From positions 310,001 to 374,000 of the forward strand of contig JAVBKY010000006.1 of the NCBI GenBank assembly GCA_031553765.1: a DNA stretch of 64,000 nucleotides, in the 5' to 3' direction. The number at the start of each line of letters is the position of its first letter. Position 1 is the stretch's first letter. This document shows positions 16,878-25,965 of this stretch, in pieces. Source of the DNA: JAITMY01 sp031553765. GTDB taxonomy: Bacteria > Bacteroidota > Bacteroidia > Bacteroidales > UBA932. The notes below the pieces were generated by a model. The model saw nothing but the letters and a program-made list of their open reading frames with translations. It was not told the DNA's origin and did not search any database. The position numbers were made by a program, and so were the translations under genes.

Positions 16878-17753
16878 TTTATCTTTTCTATTCGAAACCG
16901 TTTCAATCACCACTACCACCACACACCCCAACAGTATTAGCCCCACAGCGGGAAGTATTTGCTCGTTGGGTAGAATATTTTTTTCCACCGTTTCGGAAAT
17001 CTGCTCCTTCCACGGCCAAATCTTATTGAGTGACCCCAACATAAAACCCGAAAGCACCGCCACCGTCATATCGTGATACTTGCGAAATAACCACGACAGC
17101 AAGTGAGAGAACGAGGTAATACCAATGGCAGCACCGCACACAAAGGTCAGGATTACCGACATGCGGAATTCGGTGAGCGCTCCCATCATATACTCATACT
17201 TGCTAAAGAGCAGCAGAATGAAGCTGCCCGATATGCCCGGCAAAATCATGGCGCAAATAGCCACCGCACCGCAAATGAAGATAAACCACAAGTCGTTGGG
17301 CGTTTGCGCCGGCGACACCATGGTAATGTAAAAAGCAATAATACCGCCAATAATAAAGGCTACCACCCGACTCCAATCCCACTTCTTTATACGCTTTGAC
17401 ACGTAGTAGGTAGAAGCCAAAATAAGTCCAAAGAAAAATGCAAAGGTGAGTAAGCGCTCGTTTTTGAGCAACCATGTCATAGTTTTAGCTAGAAGTAAGA
17501 AGCTGGCTGCAATACCCGCTACCAAGCTCAACAAAAAGTTACCGTTAACCGCCGTCCAAAACTCCTTCAGCTTAAATGAGAAAAGCAACTTAAGGCTTTT
17601 GAGATTTATGCTGCGAATGGATTCTATCAACTCCTCGTATATTCCTACTATAAAGGCAATTGTACCACCCGACACACCGGGAATAACATCCGCGGCACCC
17701 ATGCCCATGCCTTTGAGTCCTATCAACAAGTAATCTTTTAAACTTCGCTTCAT
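16863..17753 (-). CDS. DUF368 membrane protein (PopT-type undecaprenyl phosphate translocase family)
   Basis: This 296-residue polytopic membrane protein opens with GLKGMGMGAADVIPGVSGGTIAFI (about 13-36), the first half of the DUF368 inverted repeat. The second half contains the matching ICGAVAICAMILPGISGSFILLLF. DUF368 proteins, named PopT, have been shown to move undecaprenyl phosphate back across the membrane for reuse in peptidoglycan and polysaccharide synthesis. The PGVSGG/PGISGS pair is the recurring family motif. The start at 17753 (MKRSLKDYLLIG) is chosen over one 27 nt upstream that lies against a repeat. Confidence 0.88.
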   Translation of the reverse strand: MKRSLKDYLLIGLKGMGMGAADVIPGVSGGTIAFIVGIYEELIESIRSINLKSLKLLFSFKLKEFWTAVNGNFLLSLVAGIAASFLLLAKTMTWLLKNERLLTFAFFFGLILASTYYVSKRIKKWDWSRVVAFIIGGIIAFYITMVSPAQTPNDLWFIFICGAVAICAMILPGISGSFILLLFSKYEYMMGALTEFRMSVILTFVCGAAIGITSFSHLLSWLFRKYHDMTVAVLSGFMLGSLNKIWPWKEQISETVEKNILPNEQILPAVGLILLGCVVVVVIETVSNRKDKGIKR

Positions 17754-17769
17754 AATTTGTATTGTGTTG

Positions 17770-17850
17770 CGGGTTGTCATCCTGAGCCTGTCGAAGGGGT
17801 GCGGCGTGGCTTTACCCTCCCCACATACTTCGACAGGCTCAGTATGACAG
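17770..17850. repeat. TGTCATCCTGAGCCTGTCGA-family repeat, paired copies
   Basis: TTGTCATCCTGAGCCTGTCG at about 17774 is followed by its inverted partner ACTTCGACAGGCTCAGTATG ending near 17848, separated by GGGGTGCGGCGTGG and a spacer, giving an 80-bp imperfect palindrome. Its closest relative is 52880-52967, with the same spacer motif CCCACATACTTCG. Confidence 0.7.
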
Positions 17851-17860
17851 CGCGCTCGTG

Positions 17861-19291
17861 TTACTTTTTCAACTTCTTGTTAGGCCTGTAACGCTTGTAC
17901 AAGTCCATTACTTCCTGCTCATCCTGCGACTCGGGGCATGCATCAAAAAACTCTACCGATGTTTCAATATCCAACTTCAATCCCCGCTCCAAATACAACA
18001 AGCAGTTTTCCATATTGCGCTCGTAGTAGTATAGTGCAGCCAGACGATATGCCACCTGCGCCACATCAAAATTGACAATAAATGCACGCTCAAGCACAAC
18101 TATGGCCTCAGGAATATCGTACAGCACAAAGTTATACTCAGCCATCTTCATCCATGCCTCGTAATCGTATCTATCCAAGTCCACCACACGCTCAAGCGAG
18201 CGTATAGCTTCCAGCATTTCGTTACGTGTAGCCTGCGCTTGCGACAAAGCAAACCAAAATTCGGGATTTTCAGGTTCCAACTCCACGCTGCGTTGTAAGT
18301 AGTCGTAGGCCTTATTTACATCGCCACGCTCATCGGCTACTGATGCCAAACCATAAAACGCACCGGCATAAAGTTTATCAACTCCTATAGCCTCTTCATA
18401 GCATCGCTTTGCCTCATCAAATGCGCTCTTATGTTCAAGGCACTCACCCAAACGACAGTATGCCTCCGGCTCCTGTGGTTGCTGCTGAATATACGCGCGC
18501 AATACCTCTATTGCTTCATCCACACAATCCAACTCCATCAGCGCATCCACCTTGTTGTAGTACGGCGCATCTACTTTTTCATCAAGCAACAATGCATAAT
18601 CAAAAGCCTCAATAGCATCCTGATAACGCTGCATGCTGAAGTAAACCTCGCCTAACGAATTCCACAGGTAAGGATTGTGCGTATCCTCATCAATACTTTT
18701 GTTGTAAAATTGTAGCGCGTTATCCCAGTCGCTATTTTGCATATAGCAGTAGGCAATACTCGGCAGAATATGCGATTGCATGGGTAACTCCTCGTATGCT
18801 AGCTGCAAATATCGTAACGCCTTTTTGTACTCATGCTGACGCATAAGGCTATCAGCAGCCATAGTAAGAATGTGTAATTTCTCCGCATCATCACAGGCAT
18901 CGGGGAGCAGCTTGTCAAATAGCCTAATGCCCTCCTTTATCTTACCTTGCAATGTGGTAGTACGAGCTTTAAACAGCTGAATCATCATGCTGTTATCCGT
19001 CTTCTCCAAGCGATTGAGTATCAGTATAGCATCAGAAATTTTTCCTTCGTAGGCTAGAATTTCCACCCTGCGCAACTCAATTTCGGTTACTGCAGGATGC
19101 TGCAAATCGGCAAATTCAATGGCCTGCATGGCCTTTGTCAAATCACCTTTCTCCAGCAAGTAGTAGTCTATTATCAGCTCAAACTCCTCTACATCGAAAT
19201 AGCACGAAGCACCGTGTCTGAGCATTCCCTCATAGCGGTGCAACGATGACTTTTCCTCGTCATTCCAAAAATTATATTCGAAATATTGCAT
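17861..19291 (-). CDS. Tetratricopeptide repeat (TPR) protein
   Basis: This 476-residue protein lacks a signal peptide and is built of roughly ten to twelve TPR units from residue 35 onward; good examples are NPYLWNSLGEVYFSMQRYQDAIEAFDYAL and EAYCRLGECLEHKSAFDEAKRCYEEAI. It is strongly acidic and presumably a cytosolic protein-interaction scaffold; no catalytic domain is attached. The ATG at 19291 (MQYFEYNFWNDEEK) gives a sensible N-terminus, whereas the longer frame from 19366 starts in hairpin repeats. It follows dapA on the same strand with a 100-bp hairpin-bearing gap. Confidence 0.85.
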   Translation of the reverse strand: MQYFEYNFWNDEEKSSLHRYEGMLRHGASCYFDVEEFELIIDYYLLEKGDLTKAMQAIEFADLQHPAVTEIELRRVEILAYEGKISDAILILNRLEKTDNSMMIQLFKARTTTLQGKIKEGIRLFDKLLPDACDDAEKLHILTMAADSLMRQHEYKKALRYLQLAYEELPMQSHILPSIAYCYMQNSDWDNALQFYNKSIDEDTHNPYLWNSLGEVYFSMQRYQDAIEAFDYALLLDEKVDAPYYNKVDALMELDCVDEAIEVLRAYIQQQPQEPEAYCRLGECLEHKSAFDEAKRCYEEAIGVDKLYAGAFYGLASVADERGDVNKAYDYLQRSVELEPENPEFWFALSQAQATRNEMLEAIRSLERVVDLDRYDYEAWMKMAEYNFVLYDIPEAIVVLERAFIVNFDVAQVAYRLAALYYYERNMENCLLYLERGLKLDIETSVEFFDACPESQDEQEVMDLYKRYRPNKKLKK

Positions 19292-19342
19292 TTTTATCTC
19301 CTCAACACTGGCGCTAAAACTTCCACCCCCGTCCTTCGGACA

Positions 19343-19390
19343 CCCCCGCCAGCGGGGGATACCCATCGCACATGCCCACTATCAGGCATG
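19343..19390. repeat. Two hairpins downstream of dapA
   Basis: CCCCCGC-CA-GCGGGGG (19343-19358) and CATGCC...GGCATG (19371-19390). The second begins 2 nt after the dapA stop on the minus strand and could terminate or attenuate transcription into the TPR gene; neither has a U-tract. Confidence 0.4.
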
Positions 19391-19391
19391 G

Positions 19392-20267
19392 CTACAGCGC
19401 AGCCATCAACTTCTTTATCTTATCCGTCAGCGCGGGGCTTGACGATACCAGCGGCAAGCGCAGCGTGTTGGCTATCATACCCATGTTGGTCAGCACATCC
19501 TTTATACCTACGGGATTACCTTCTATAAAAAGAGCGTCGATCAACTCCATCATCTTAAGATGAATTTTTGCGGCCTCCGTATATTTTTGCGCGAGCGCAA
19601 GGCGCACCATTTCCGAAATCTCCTTTGGGTAAGCATTAGCCGCAACCGAAATCAACCCCGCTCCTCCAATAGAGGCAAGGGGCACAGCCAGGCCATCGTC
19701 ACCCGAGAGCACCATAAAATCAGTAGGCTTATCGCGCAGTATGTAGCCCATTTGCGACAGGTTGCCTGAGGCTTCCTTTGTTCCGAAAATATTTTTATGC
19801 TGCGCCAAACGCAATGTAGTATCAGCAGTCATGTTTACACCTGTGCGTCCCGGCACGTTATACAACATAACAGGTACAGGCGAAGCGTCAGCTACCACCT
19901 TGTAGTGCTCGTACATGCCCTGCTGTGAAGGCTTGTTGTAGTATGGTGTAACTGAAAGCAACGAATCAACTCCGTTGAAATCAGTGTGCTTTATTTTATC
20001 TACAACCTCCTGCGTATTGTTGCCACCAATGCCCACCATTATGGGCAAATTTGCCGTATTGGCAACCTTTACGCACTCCAGCACCTTACTTTTTTCCTCG
20101 GAGGTGAGTGTTGGTGTTTCCGCTGTGGTACCAAGTGCCACCAAAAAATTTACGCCACCCTCCGACACAAACTCCACCAACTTTGTAAGCGCAGTATAAT
20201 CTACGCTACCATTGGCATCAAAAGGAGTTATCAAAGCTACTCCTGTTCCTGAAAACTTATTTATCAT
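19392..20267 (-). CDS. dapA: 4-hydroxy-tetrahydrodipicolinate synthase
   Basis: This 291-residue class I aldolase-type enzyme condenses pyruvate with aspartate semialdehyde, the first committed step of lysine and diaminopimelate synthesis. Key features: GTTAETPTLT near 45 (Thr of the proton relay), the tyrosine in LYNVPGRTGVNM, and the Schiff-base lysine in FGTKEASGNL. The length is standard. It starts 2 nt after the upstream DUF6913-like gene, which itself lies 1 nt after ligA, so ligA-DUF6913-dapA is almost certainly one operon. Confidence 0.95.
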   Translation of the reverse strand: MINKFSGTGVALITPFDANGSVDYTALTKLVEFVSEGGVNFLVALGTTAETPTLTSEEKSKVLECVKVANTANLPIMVGIGGNNTQEVVDKIKHTDFNGVDSLLSVTPYYNKPSQQGMYEHYKVVADASPVPVMLYNVPGRTGVNMTADTTLRLAQHKNIFGTKEASGNLSQMGYILRDKPTDFMVLSGDDGLAVPLASIGGAGLISVAANAYPKEISEMVRLALAQKYTEAAKIHLKMMELIDALFIEGNPVGIKDVLTNMGMIANTLRLPLVSSSPALTDKIKKLMAAL

Positions 20268-20269
20268 GG

Positions 20270-20833
20270 CTATTTGTTAGTTTGCTGTTCTACACTCTTC
20301 GGATTGTTGATTATGGACAGGTAGTGCTTTATTTGCTCCACGTAGCCGTCGAGCGTGCATACCTTTTGCGCGTCAATAATCAAGTCGTAGGGGCAATGCG
20401 CGTACTGCACACCGCCTATAATCATTGAGGCCCGCACTGTAGACACTATGTATTGTACGGGGTAAACGTTCACCTCTCGGCAAAAATCAATTACAATATC
20501 GTAATTCTGCTGCAAAAAACGGTTTACCTCCTCGGATATGGGTTTACCGTACCAGCTCAAGTCTTTTTTACAAAAAATAGAAGCAGATGAGGTACTGACA
20601 ATACCCTCAGGCAAAATCTTTTCATCGCAGTAACCAATCATTGAGCAATTCACGTTCTTACGCGTCAGGTATTTCATGGTTGACATCACCTCGGGTGGAA
20701 CCGCTCCCTTTTCCACTTTAAATACCAAACCTACCGTTTTTGCCGTGTCAAAAGAGTGAAAGTGCTTACTACGAACAAGGCGCTTTCGCCTGCTCGTAAT
20801 AGCATGTCTCCTAAACCACTGCACTATTCCCAT
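20270..20833 (-). CDS. Conserved Bacteroidota protein, DUF6913-like
   Basis: This 187-residue soluble protein has a basic N-terminus (WFRRHAITSRRKRLVRSKHF) followed by a compact alpha/beta domain (TAKTVGLVFKVEKGAVPPEVMSTMKYL, VIDFCREVNVYPVQYIVSTVRASMIIG, YDLIIDAQ). From memory it matches a Bacteroidota-restricted family (DUF6913) found beside dapA; I cannot confirm the accession. It sits between ligA and dapA with gaps of 1 and 2 nt, so it is co-translated with them. No function can be assigned. Confidence 0.7.
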   Translation of the reverse strand: MGIVQWFRRHAITSRRKRLVRSKHFHSFDTAKTVGLVFKVEKGAVPPEVMSTMKYLTRKNVNCSMIGYCDEKILPEGIVSTSSASIFCKKDLSWYGKPISEEVNRFLQQNYDIVIDFCREVNVYPVQYIVSTVRASMIIGGVQYAHCPYDLIIDAQKVCTLDGYVEQIKHYLSIINNPKSVEQQTNK

Positions 20834-20834
20834 T

Positions 20835-22832
20835 TTACGCCTGTATTAATTCTAAAAATTGCTGCTCGTCAATTACCTTCACACCCAACTTCTCTGCCTT
20901 TTGCATCTTACTCCCCGCCTTCTCACCTGCCAGCAGATATGATGTGCTGCCCGATATGGCGCTGCTTACCTTACCTCCGTGCCCCTCTACCATCACCTTA
21001 AACTCATCACGCGGACGACTTAGCGTACCGGTAATTACAAAAGTTAATCCTTCTAGGTTGTTCGATGCTTGCTGCCTCTTTTCGGCCACGAGGCATAAGC
21101 CTACTTCTCGAAGTTTACTCAAAAGTAGCTGATTTTTTTCTTCCTCGAAAAAAGCTAATACACTTTTAGCTATTTGTTCGCCAATTTCATCCACCTTAAG
21201 CAGCTGCTCCATGGTGGCATTTTGTAAAGCATCAAGTGAGCCAAAGGCTTCTGCTATTTTTTTCGCAGTGGTTTCACCCACGTAGCGAATGCCTAAAGCG
21301 AAGAGTACACGGGCAAACGGCACCTTCTTCGATTCGTCAAGGCTTTTCAAAATATTATCGGCGGACTTGTCGCCCATGCGGTCAAGTGCGGCAATTCTCT
21401 CCTTTTGTAGGTCATACAAATCACCCACATTTTTTATCAAGCCCTTGTTGTAAAACAGTTCAATGGTTTCATCGCCCAAACCATCAATATTCATGGCTTT
21501 GCGCCCCACAAAGTGAATAATACGCCCGATAATTTGTGGAGGACAACCATTTTCATTCGGGCAAAAATGCTTGGCCTCACCTTCGAGGCGCACCAAGGGT
21601 GTACCACATTCGGGACATGCCGTTATATATTGCAAAACAGGCAAGCTGTCATGACGTGCAGCAACATCTACCCCTACTATTTTAGGAATAATCTCACCAC
21701 CCTTTTCCACAAAAACCATATCGCCAACACGCACATCAAGTAGCGCAATTTGGTCGGCATTGTGCAGCGAAGCACGTTTTACTACCGTTCCCGCAAGGCG
21801 CACAGGTTCTAGGTTTGCTACAGGCGTAATTGCTCCCGTTCGCCCCACTTGAAAGTCAACAGAAATTAACTTTGTGCGCGCCTGTTCTGCCTTAAACTTG
21901 TAGGCAATAGCCCAACGCGGTGTTTTGGCGGTATAACCCAAAGCACGCTGCTGCGCAAAGCTGTTTATTTTTATCACCACACCATCGGTATCAAACGGCA
22001 GGCTCTTACGCGATTTATCCCAGTGGTGAATGAAGTCCAAAACTTCGTCGATACTTCTGCATTTTTTTGTATGCTCCGACACTTTGAATCCCCATGAACG
22101 CGCGGCTTCTAAGCTCTCATAGTGTGAAGCAAAAGGCAGGTCGTTGCCCGGCATGTAGTATACAAAGTTGTCCAAACCACGCTTGGCAACCTCCTTACTA
22201 TCCAACATTTTCAGCGTACCCGATGCTGCGTTACGGGGATTAGCAAAAGGAGCTTCGCCAATATCCTCGCGCTCGCGATTCAGCTTTTCAAATGAGGCGT
22301 GCGGCATGAGAATTTCGCCGCGCATTTCAAATTCTTTTGGGAAACCACTACTGTGCAATTGCAACGGAATGGCATGAATGGTACGGATGTTGGTGGTAAC
22401 ATCATCGCCCTGCACGCCATCACCACGAGTCACGGCACGTTGCAGCACACCATCTACGTAAGTAAGGCTTATGCCGGCGCCATCAAACTTCAGCTCGCAA
22501 ACGTACTCGTACGGCTCGTCAAACGCTTTGGCAATGCGGGTATCAAACTCGCGTAACTCCTCTTCGGAATAGGTATTGCCCAACGACAGCATAGGATGCT
22601 TGTGCTTTACCTGCACAAAACCCTCGCTAAGGTCGCTTCCCACGCGCTGCGTAGGCGAGGTGGAACTTGCCAACTCAGGAAACTTTTTCTCCAACGTCTG
22701 CAACTCCTGCAACAACAGGTCAAATTCAAAGTCGCTTATGATTGGCGCCGACTCCACATAGTAACGGCGATTGTGCTTCTCAATGGCTTGGCGTAAAAAC
22801 TCTACCCTATTTTTTGCTTCTTTTGCGGTCAT
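20835..22832 (-). CDS. ligA: NAD-dependent DNA ligase
   Basis: This 665-residue enzyme seals nicks during replication and repair using NAD+. Domains in order: Ia (RYYVESAPIISDFEFD), adenylation domain with the catalytic lysine in CELKFDGAGISL near 113, OB fold, four-cysteine zinc finger (CPECGTPL ... FCPNENGC near 405), helix-hairpin-helix repeats, and a C-terminal BRCT domain (about 590-665). The start MTAKEAKNRVEFLR at 22832 is preferred to a frame opening 27 nt upstream, because a perfect promoter -7 element lies in between. It is the first gene of the ligA-DUF6913-dapA operon. Confidence 0.96.
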   Translation of the reverse strand: MTAKEAKNRVEFLRQAIEKHNRRYYVESAPIISDFEFDLLLQELQTLEKKFPELASSTSPTQRVGSDLSEGFVQVKHKHPMLSLGNTYSEEELREFDTRIAKAFDEPYEYVCELKFDGAGISLTYVDGVLQRAVTRGDGVQGDDVTTNIRTIHAIPLQLHSSGFPKEFEMRGEILMPHASFEKLNREREDIGEAPFANPRNAASGTLKMLDSKEVAKRGLDNFVYYMPGNDLPFASHYESLEAARSWGFKVSEHTKKCRSIDEVLDFIHHWDKSRKSLPFDTDGVVIKINSFAQQRALGYTAKTPRWAIAYKFKAEQARTKLISVDFQVGRTGAITPVANLEPVRLAGTVVKRASLHNADQIALLDVRVGDMVFVEKGGEIIPKIVGVDVAARHDSLPVLQYITACPECGTPLVRLEGEAKHFCPNENGCPPQIIGRIIHFVGRKAMNIDGLGDETIELFYNKGLIKNVGDLYDLQKERIAALDRMGDKSADNILKSLDESKKVPFARVLFALGIRYVGETTAKKIAEAFGSLDALQNATMEQLLKVDEIGEQIAKSVLAFFEEEKNQLLLSKLREVGLCLVAEKRQQASNNLEGLTFVITGTLSRPRDEFKVMVEGHGGKVSSAISGSTSYLLAGEKAGSKMQKAEKLGVKVIDEQQFLELIQA

Positions 22833-22836
22833 TGAA

Positions 22837-22844
22837 CAAAGGTA
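22837..22844 (-). promoter_or_regulatory. Putative -7 element of ligA, possibly leaderless
   Basis: On the minus strand TACCTTTG, a perfect TAnnTTTG, ends only 4 nt before the ligA ATG. Transcription would therefore start at or next to the start codon. It also decides the start, since any ATG further upstream would not be in the message. Confidence 0.4.
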
Positions 22845-22901
22845 ACCACAAAGGCGCAAGGGGTAAAATTTGAAAGAAGGGAATTATGAATATTTTTCAA
22901 C

Positions 22902-22935
22902 AAAAAAAACGCCAAATGCAAATTGCATTCGGCGC
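22902..22935 (-). terminator. Rho-independent terminator of the carboxyltransferase-like gene
   Basis: On the minus strand GCCGAATGCA and TGCATTTGGC form a stem closed by G-C pairs and followed by eight T's. It lies 32 nt after the stop of the gene at 22967. Confidence 0.8.
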
Positions 22936-22966
22936 AAATTCTTAATGGCATTACCAATGCGTGGCG

Positions 22967-24748
22967 CTATATTAAGTACGCCAATATTTGATCCTTAACC
23001 ACATCTTCGCCTTGCTTTACCTCCACCTGTATTATTTTACCATCGGCCAATGCCACCACAGGCTCTATGCCGTAGTAGGCTTGCACAAAGCAAACCACCT
23101 GTCCTTTCTTGAAAATTGTACCTACTGCCGGCGCAGTCGATTCATCTTTCACATCGTACTGCCAGATTATTTTACCTCTTGCGGGCGATTGCACAGGCTG
23201 CGCCATTGGATACATTTCCCTCATCTTGTTCGCATCAAATTTTGGCACTTCCACTACCGGACGCAAGACTACAATAGGCGCCCCCGCTTTGGCTCTAGCC
23301 TGCTCCAGCTCTATGTTAAAGCGCTCCTTGGCAATACCCGAGCGGTAATCGCGGTATTGGCGATCGTGCATGGCCAACTCAAATAATTCTTCGTTGTCCT
23401 TGCCAAAATCCCAGCTATTTTCTTTCATTTCTTTTTTGAAAGCATCTAACGCATCGGGGTATGGCGCCTGAGGATCACCGGTGTAAAATTCCAAGTTCTT
23501 TTGCTTGGCCAATTCTACAATTTCGGGTGCCAGCTCCCCTGGAAGCTGTCCCATTTTTCCCAGAATCATATTCCAGCTATCCTTGTCGAGCATTGAGAAG
23601 CGTGGCTCACCCTTAGCCATTGAAAGGATATTCATCAACGCCGTATTTTTTACGTACTGACTAAAAGGCGTTACCAGTGGTGGATACCCAAGTTTTGGCC
23701 AAACATACTCCACCTCTTGAAATAGCTGTATTACCAAATCACTAAAAGCAACCTCAGGCTTGTCTTTTTGGCGCAACGCCATATTGATAGCGCTGTGCAT
23801 ACCCTTCAAATCGGCCATCATAGAGCCCATCATACCGCCCGGCAATCCACAGCCCACCAGCAATGAAGTCATTATTTTATTTCCGGGATCAATGAAGTAA
23901 CCAAGAAAATCATCGATAAATGTTTGGGTTAAGCGGCGCGCCTCCATATAAGCTTTCATGTTAATATCAGCCACTTTAAAACCGGCATCCTTCAACATTG
24001 CCTGGATGGTTATAACATCGGGATGCACCATACCCCACGATAATGGCTCCATCGCCACATCAATCACGTCTACGCCATTTTTTGCCGCCTCCAGCATGGA
24101 TGCCACAGAAAATCCCGGACCGCTGTGTCCGTGATAGTCAACAATAATATCGGGCGCTATTTGCTTAATGCCCCTCACAATCTGCCCCACGCTATGCGGA
24201 CGACCTATACCGGCCATATCCTTCAAACAAATTTCCTGCGCACCTGCAGCAATCAACTCTTTGGCCATACTAATATAGTATTCTACCGTATGAATTGGCG
24301 AATGGGTGATGCACAGCGAGGCTTGCGCTGTCATACCCGCTGCTTTTGCGTAGCTAATTGAGGGGGTAATATTGCGAACGTCATTTAAGCCATCGAAAAT
24401 ACGAGTAATGTTAACACCCTGCGCATGCTTTACCTTATACATCAGCTTCCGCACGTCGGCCGGCACAGGATTCATGCGCAATCCATTCAAGCCACGGTCA
24501 AGCATGTGCGTCAAAATTCCCGCTTGATTAAACGGTTTTGTAAACTCACGAACCGCCGCATTGGGATTTTCTCCATAAAGCAAATTGACCTGTTCAAAAG
24601 CACCTCCATTAGTCTCCACTCGCGCAAAACAACCCATATCTATAATCACGGGGGCAATTTGCTTAAGCTGATCCACGCGTGGTTGATACTTACCCGACGA
24701 CTGCCACATATCGCGGTATAAAAGGCTGAATTTAATTTCCTTAGCCAT
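22967..24748 (-). CDS. Pyruvate carboxylase/oxaloacetate decarboxylase-like carboxyltransferase, no biotinyl lysine
   Basis: This 593-residue protein has the build of a biotin-dependent carboxyltransferase: an HMGL-like TIM barrel (about 1-300; RDMWQSSGKY, LKDMAGIG, DYHGHSGPG keep the metal-ligand Asp, Lys and HxH), a conserved PYC/OADA domain (about 310-500) and a C-terminal biotinyl-type domain (about 520-593, SPARGKIIWQYDV ... VALADGKIIQVEV). But the biotin-acceptor AMKM is replaced: the strand reads FVQAYYGIEPVVALADG, so no lysine occupies the position. The catalytic threonine motif (SGMTSQP or SMTYGHP) reads LSWGMVHPD. It may therefore act on another carrier or have a different reaction. 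It stands alone with its own terminator. Family assignment is firm; activity is open. Confidence 0.8.
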   Translation of the reverse strand: MAKEIKFSLLYRDMWQSSGKYQPRVDQLKQIAPVIIDMGCFARVETNGGAFEQVNLLYGENPNAAVREFTKPFNQAGILTHMLDRGLNGLRMNPVPADVRKLMYKVKHAQGVNITRIFDGLNDVRNITPSISYAKAAGMTAQASLCITHSPIHTVEYYISMAKELIAAGAQEICLKDMAGIGRPHSVGQIVRGIKQIAPDIIVDYHGHSGPGFSVASMLEAAKNGVDVIDVAMEPLSWGMVHPDVITIQAMLKDAGFKVADINMKAYMEARRLTQTFIDDFLGYFIDPGNKIMTSLLVGCGLPGGMMGSMMADLKGMHSAINMALRQKDKPEVAFSDLVIQLFQEVEYVWPKLGYPPLVTPFSQYVKNTALMNILSMAKGEPRFSMLDKDSWNMILGKMGQLPGELAPEIVELAKQKNLEFYTGDPQAPYPDALDAFKKEMKENSWDFGKDNEELFELAMHDRQYRDYRSGIAKERFNIELEQARAKAGAPIVVLRPVVEVPKFDANKMREMYPMAQPVQSPARGKIIWQYDVKDESTAPAVGTIFKKGQVVCFVQAYYGIEPVVALADGKIIQVEVKQGEDVVKDQILAYLI

Positions 24749-24924
24749 AAATTTGATTCTAAAGTAACGAGATAAATTTTTCCTAATTGAGACGTAAGTA
24801 AAGATATATACTTTTTTAACTGCCAGTACGTTAAAGTTAGCAAATTATTTACCATTTGAAATCCTTTGCAGCGAATATGAAAGTGTTACTCCCTAAAAAA
24901 GAGAAAAATGCAAGAAAAGCAAAC

Positions 24925-24959
24925 AAAAAGGGTTCATCACACATTACATGACGAACCCT
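24925..24959 (-). terminator. Rho-independent terminator of the WYL gene
   Basis: On the minus strand AGGGTTC ... GAACCCT with an inner TCAT/ATGA extension is followed by TTTTTG. It lies 24 nt beyond the stop of the WYL regulator gene. Confidence 0.7.
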
Positions 24960-24982
24960 CCACCGTTCTACATCATAAACCA

Positions 24983-25891
24983 TCACACCAAGTTGTAAAG
25001 TACTCTCAACTCTTTTACCGTCTTCATTATTTCATTTCGAAACCACTCCGGCTTAATAACCTCAACTGCTGCTCCATGCGACAGTAACTCCTGCTTAAAA
25101 TCAAACGAGGGCTTGATGTAGTACCTAAAAATTGAAAAATCCCGAATCATTTTAACTTCCTCTTGTGAGTGGTGCAAGGGCAAAGCGCGAATGTAGGTCG
25201 CTTGCGCGCCTTTCACCTTAATCTTCACCTCCTCCACTTTGCTGTCGTCACCAATAATTATGCCAAAGCTGTCGCTAAAAAAGGCCTCTGGGTCAAATGA
25301 TTTTGGCATTTTGAACTTTTCGGTGGTAGGCTCAAGCACCTGCATACGGTCGAGCGCGTAAATGCGTGGCTCCTCGTAGCGCGGGTTGCGCCCAAATAAA
25401 TACCAACGCTGCTTAAACACTTTTACGCAGTAGGGCTCCAGCTGAAAAGTTTTAGGCTCATAACTCCCATAACTTTGATAGGTTAGCTCTAAGCGCACAC
25501 CATCGCGCATAGCCTCAATGGCCGACGTAAGGAACTTTTGTCCGCTGGGAATTTCCTCAAACAAAATGCGGCTCTTGAGCTTGTGGCTCTCGTTTATGAG
25601 GTTATTTACCGCAAAGGTATTGAGCAGCCACTGCCGCACGCCGCCACGCTCCATATCTTCGGCATGCTCAATGTAGTACTTAAAACCACCACGCCTGCTA
25701 CACTCAATGTTAATATCGAACATTTGCTCAATAGCCTCACGGTGGTTGTGAAATGTGCGCAGGGGAATTTCCTTGCCCTCACTCATCTCCGTGCGAAGCC
25801 AGCGCTCGTTAATTTCTTCAAAGGTTATACTTCCAGCACGGAAAATGGTATCTACCAGCCAAATGTAGCGGTTAAAAAGGGAGTGTGACAT
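24983..25891 (-). CDS. WYL-domain transcriptional regulator
   Basis: This 302-residue cytosolic regulator has an N-terminal winged-helix-like region (about 1-75; SITFEEINERWLR, PLRTFHNHREAIEQMFDINI), a WYL domain (about 120-210) with QRWYLFGRNPRYEEPRIYALDRMQ, and a C-terminal WCX-like extension. WYL regulators bind nucleotides or nucleic acids as ligands and often control DNA-damage or phage-defence genes. It is at the left edge of a block of AT-rich accessory genes (25966-30298) on the same strand. Whether it controls them is inference: it is downstream of them and has its own 3' terminator. Confidence 0.85.
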   Translation of the reverse strand: MSHSLFNRYIWLVDTIFRAGSITFEEINERWLRTEMSEGKEIPLRTFHNHREAIEQMFDINIECSRRGGFKYYIEHAEDMERGGVRQWLLNTFAVNNLINESHKLKSRILFEEIPSGQKFLTSAIEAMRDGVRLELTYQSYGSYEPKTFQLEPYCVKVFKQRWYLFGRNPRYEEPRIYALDRMQVLEPTTEKFKMPKSFDPEAFFSDSFGIIIGDDSKVEEVKIKVKGAQATYIRALPLHHSQEEVKMIRDFSIFRYYIKPSFDFKQELLSHGAAVEVIKPEWFRNEIMKTVKELRVLYNLV

Positions 25892-25965
25892 GGTTACAAT
25901 TAAAAATGGGAAATAGGGAATTTTGCAAAAGCAATGATAGGTACATTTAAAGAGACGCTACTACT

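Noticed and set aside
22835..22859. Upstream ATG at 22859 as the ligA start
   Set aside because: It lies upstream of a perfect -7 promoter element and would add residues not found in LigA.
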